The notes under the pieces are model-generated. The model did not search any database and had not been told where the DNA came from. It saw nothing but the letters and a program-made list of their open reading frames with translations. Shown here piece by piece: positions 15,221 to 16,016 of a DNA stretch of 16,016 nt (its first letter is position 1; every line of letters begins with the position of its first letter). Location of the stretch: assembly GCA_902795715.1 (NCBI GenBank), contig CADBME010000314.1, forward strand, positions 1 to 16,016. Reading direction: 5' to 3'. This DNA comes from an uncultured Lachnospiraceae bacterium. GTDB taxonomy: Bacteria; Bacillota_A; Clostridia; Lachnospirales; Lachnospiraceae. Made by a program: the position numbers and the translations under genes.

Positions 15221-15268
15221 CTCTGATTTCCATTCAAAATCCTTTAGAGTCCTTCTTTTTTGTTTTTG

Positions 15269-16016
15269 TCATTTATCACCGCTGTTCCCATGGCCCATAT
15301 TATTATCAGGACCTCCGGACGGAGGCGTCCCCCCCGGCATACCTCCCTCCATGGCTCCGTGTCCGAAGCCCTGATCATGACCGCTGCTGCTCCCGGAATC
15401 TTTAGAAAGCACTGTGTAGTAGACAGTATCGCCTTCCTCCAGCCCTTCATTAATCTGAACCTGGGATCCGTCCGAAAGTCCGGTAGTCACCTCTTTTTTT
15501 CCGGAAAGATTGTCATCAGAATCTTTCTCAGTATAAACATAAGACTTCCCAGCCTCTTCCTGTATGGCAGCAGAAGGAATTACAAGAGTATTTTCAGCTT
15601 TCTCTATGTAAATAACAGCGGATGCACTCATCCCCTGACGCATATTATCTGATTTATCAATGGCAATCTTTACAGGGTACCTTACTGACTCCGATGAATC
15701 GGAAGCTACTTTTCCAACCTCAGTAATCTGACCGGTCAATGTCTGATCCGAAAGAGAAGTAAGGGTGATTTCTGCAGTCTGACCCACCTTTACGGATTCA
15801 ATGTCAGCCTCATCTACCGATACGGTCACCAGCATCCTGCTGTCGGAATTGAGGGTAATAGCGGAAACTATGTCAATATCCCCGATGGCAGAAGCTTCAG
15901 ATGAGGTGGAAGTCCCGGACGAGCTGCCTCCGGAGCCTGATCCTCCGCCTGCAGGATTGCCGGCATTTCTCCCGGACATGTTGCCCTGCTGATTTCCATT
16001 GTTTTGATTGCTGTTC
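15269..16016 (-). CDS. RND/MacA-type efflux adaptor subunit, N-terminal part outside the window
   Basis: Partial gene: the frame stays open through the right edge, so residues before the visible 249 codons are missing. The ATG at 15979 is internal, inside an Asn/Gln/Gly-rich stretch followed by Gly/Ser-rich sequence, and should not be taken as the start. The visible part holds the beta-barrel region of a HlyD/MacA-type adaptor (MLVTVSVDEADIESVKVGQ, AEITL) and the membrane-proximal region (GMSASAVIYIEKAENTLVIPSAAI). A His/Gly/Pro-rich tail ends the protein. It lies first in the operon, upstream of ATPase and permease, as in Gram-positive MacAB-like systems where the adaptor works at the outer membrane face without a TolC partner. 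The low-complexity linker is unusual compared with Gram-negative MacA, but similar tails occur in clostridial members. Family confident; substrate unknown. Confidence 0.88.
   Translation of the reverse strand, partial: NSNQNNGNQQGNMSGRNAGNPAGGGSGSGGSSSGTSTSSEASAIGDIDIVSAITLNSDSRMLVTVSVDEADIESVKVGQTAEITLTSLSDQTLTGQITEVGKVASDSSESVRYPVKIAIDKSDNMRQGMSASAVIYIEKAENTLVIPSAAIQEEAGKSYVYTEKDSDDNLSGKKEVTTGLSDGSQVQINEGLEEGDTVYYTVLSKDSGSSSGHDQGFGHGAMEGGMPGGTPPSGGPDNNMGHGNSGDK

Noticed and set aside
1..16016. CRISPR array, tRNA, rRNA or complete insertion sequence
   Set aside because: No regularly spaced direct repeats with unique spacers, no cloverleaf or rRNA-like sequence, and no transposase or integrase frame was found.

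Overview
The window looks like a chromosomal segment of a low-to-middle GC Gram-positive anaerobe of the Clostridia, most likely Lachnospiraceae-like. The evidence is the gene content (a LytR-CpsA-Psr ligase, an HtrA protease with one membrane anchor and a cytosolic N-terminal tail, a PrsW-type membrane protease, a MacB-type ABC system without an outer membrane partner), strong AGGAGG-type ribosome binding sites and some GTG starts. This placement is inference from gene families; no rRNA or other taxonomic marker is present.

Layout. 1-115: non-coding, with nested inverted repeats. 116-1870 (-): HtrA-like PDZ serine protease. 1871-2206: divergent intergenic region. 2207-3622 (+): polyprenyl-phosphate hexose-1-phosphate transferase, followed by a terminator. 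3788-5089 (+): LCP-family glycopolymer ligase. 5095-5176: a perfect 37-bp inverted repeat filling the gap between convergent genes. 5186-8824 (-): a 1212-residue, very acidic, repeat-containing protein ending in a DnaB/RecA-like domain whose Walker A motif is degenerate. 9113-10174 (-): mnmA. 10328-11032 (+): PrsW-family protease, sharing a divergent promoter region with mnmA. 11103-11158: bidirectional terminator. 11249-12931 (-): phosphoglucomutase/phosphomannomutase. 13035-13072: terminator. 13167-16016 (-): an operon for an ABC export system in the order adaptor (cut by the window edge), ATPase, MacB/FtsX-type permease.

Much of the window serves the cell envelope. The mutase supplies hexose-1-phosphate, the transferase loads a hexose-1-phosphate onto the lipid carrier, and the LCP protein is of the type that attaches finished glycopolymers to peptidoglycan. 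HtrA and PrsW are membrane-linked proteases, and the ABC system is of the type that exports peptides or drugs. No dedicated glycosyltransferases, flippase or polymerase are present, so this is not a complete polysaccharide cluster. mnmA is tRNA-modification housekeeping.

The least explained element is the 1212-residue protein. Its C-terminal domain has the layout of the replicative helicase motor but has lost the P-loop consensus. The roughly 890 residues in front are acidic, probably mostly disordered, and carry several families of repeated short motifs. Its gene has its own near-consensus promoter and a roughly 120-nt leader with inverted repeats and a small hairpin at the ribosome binding site.
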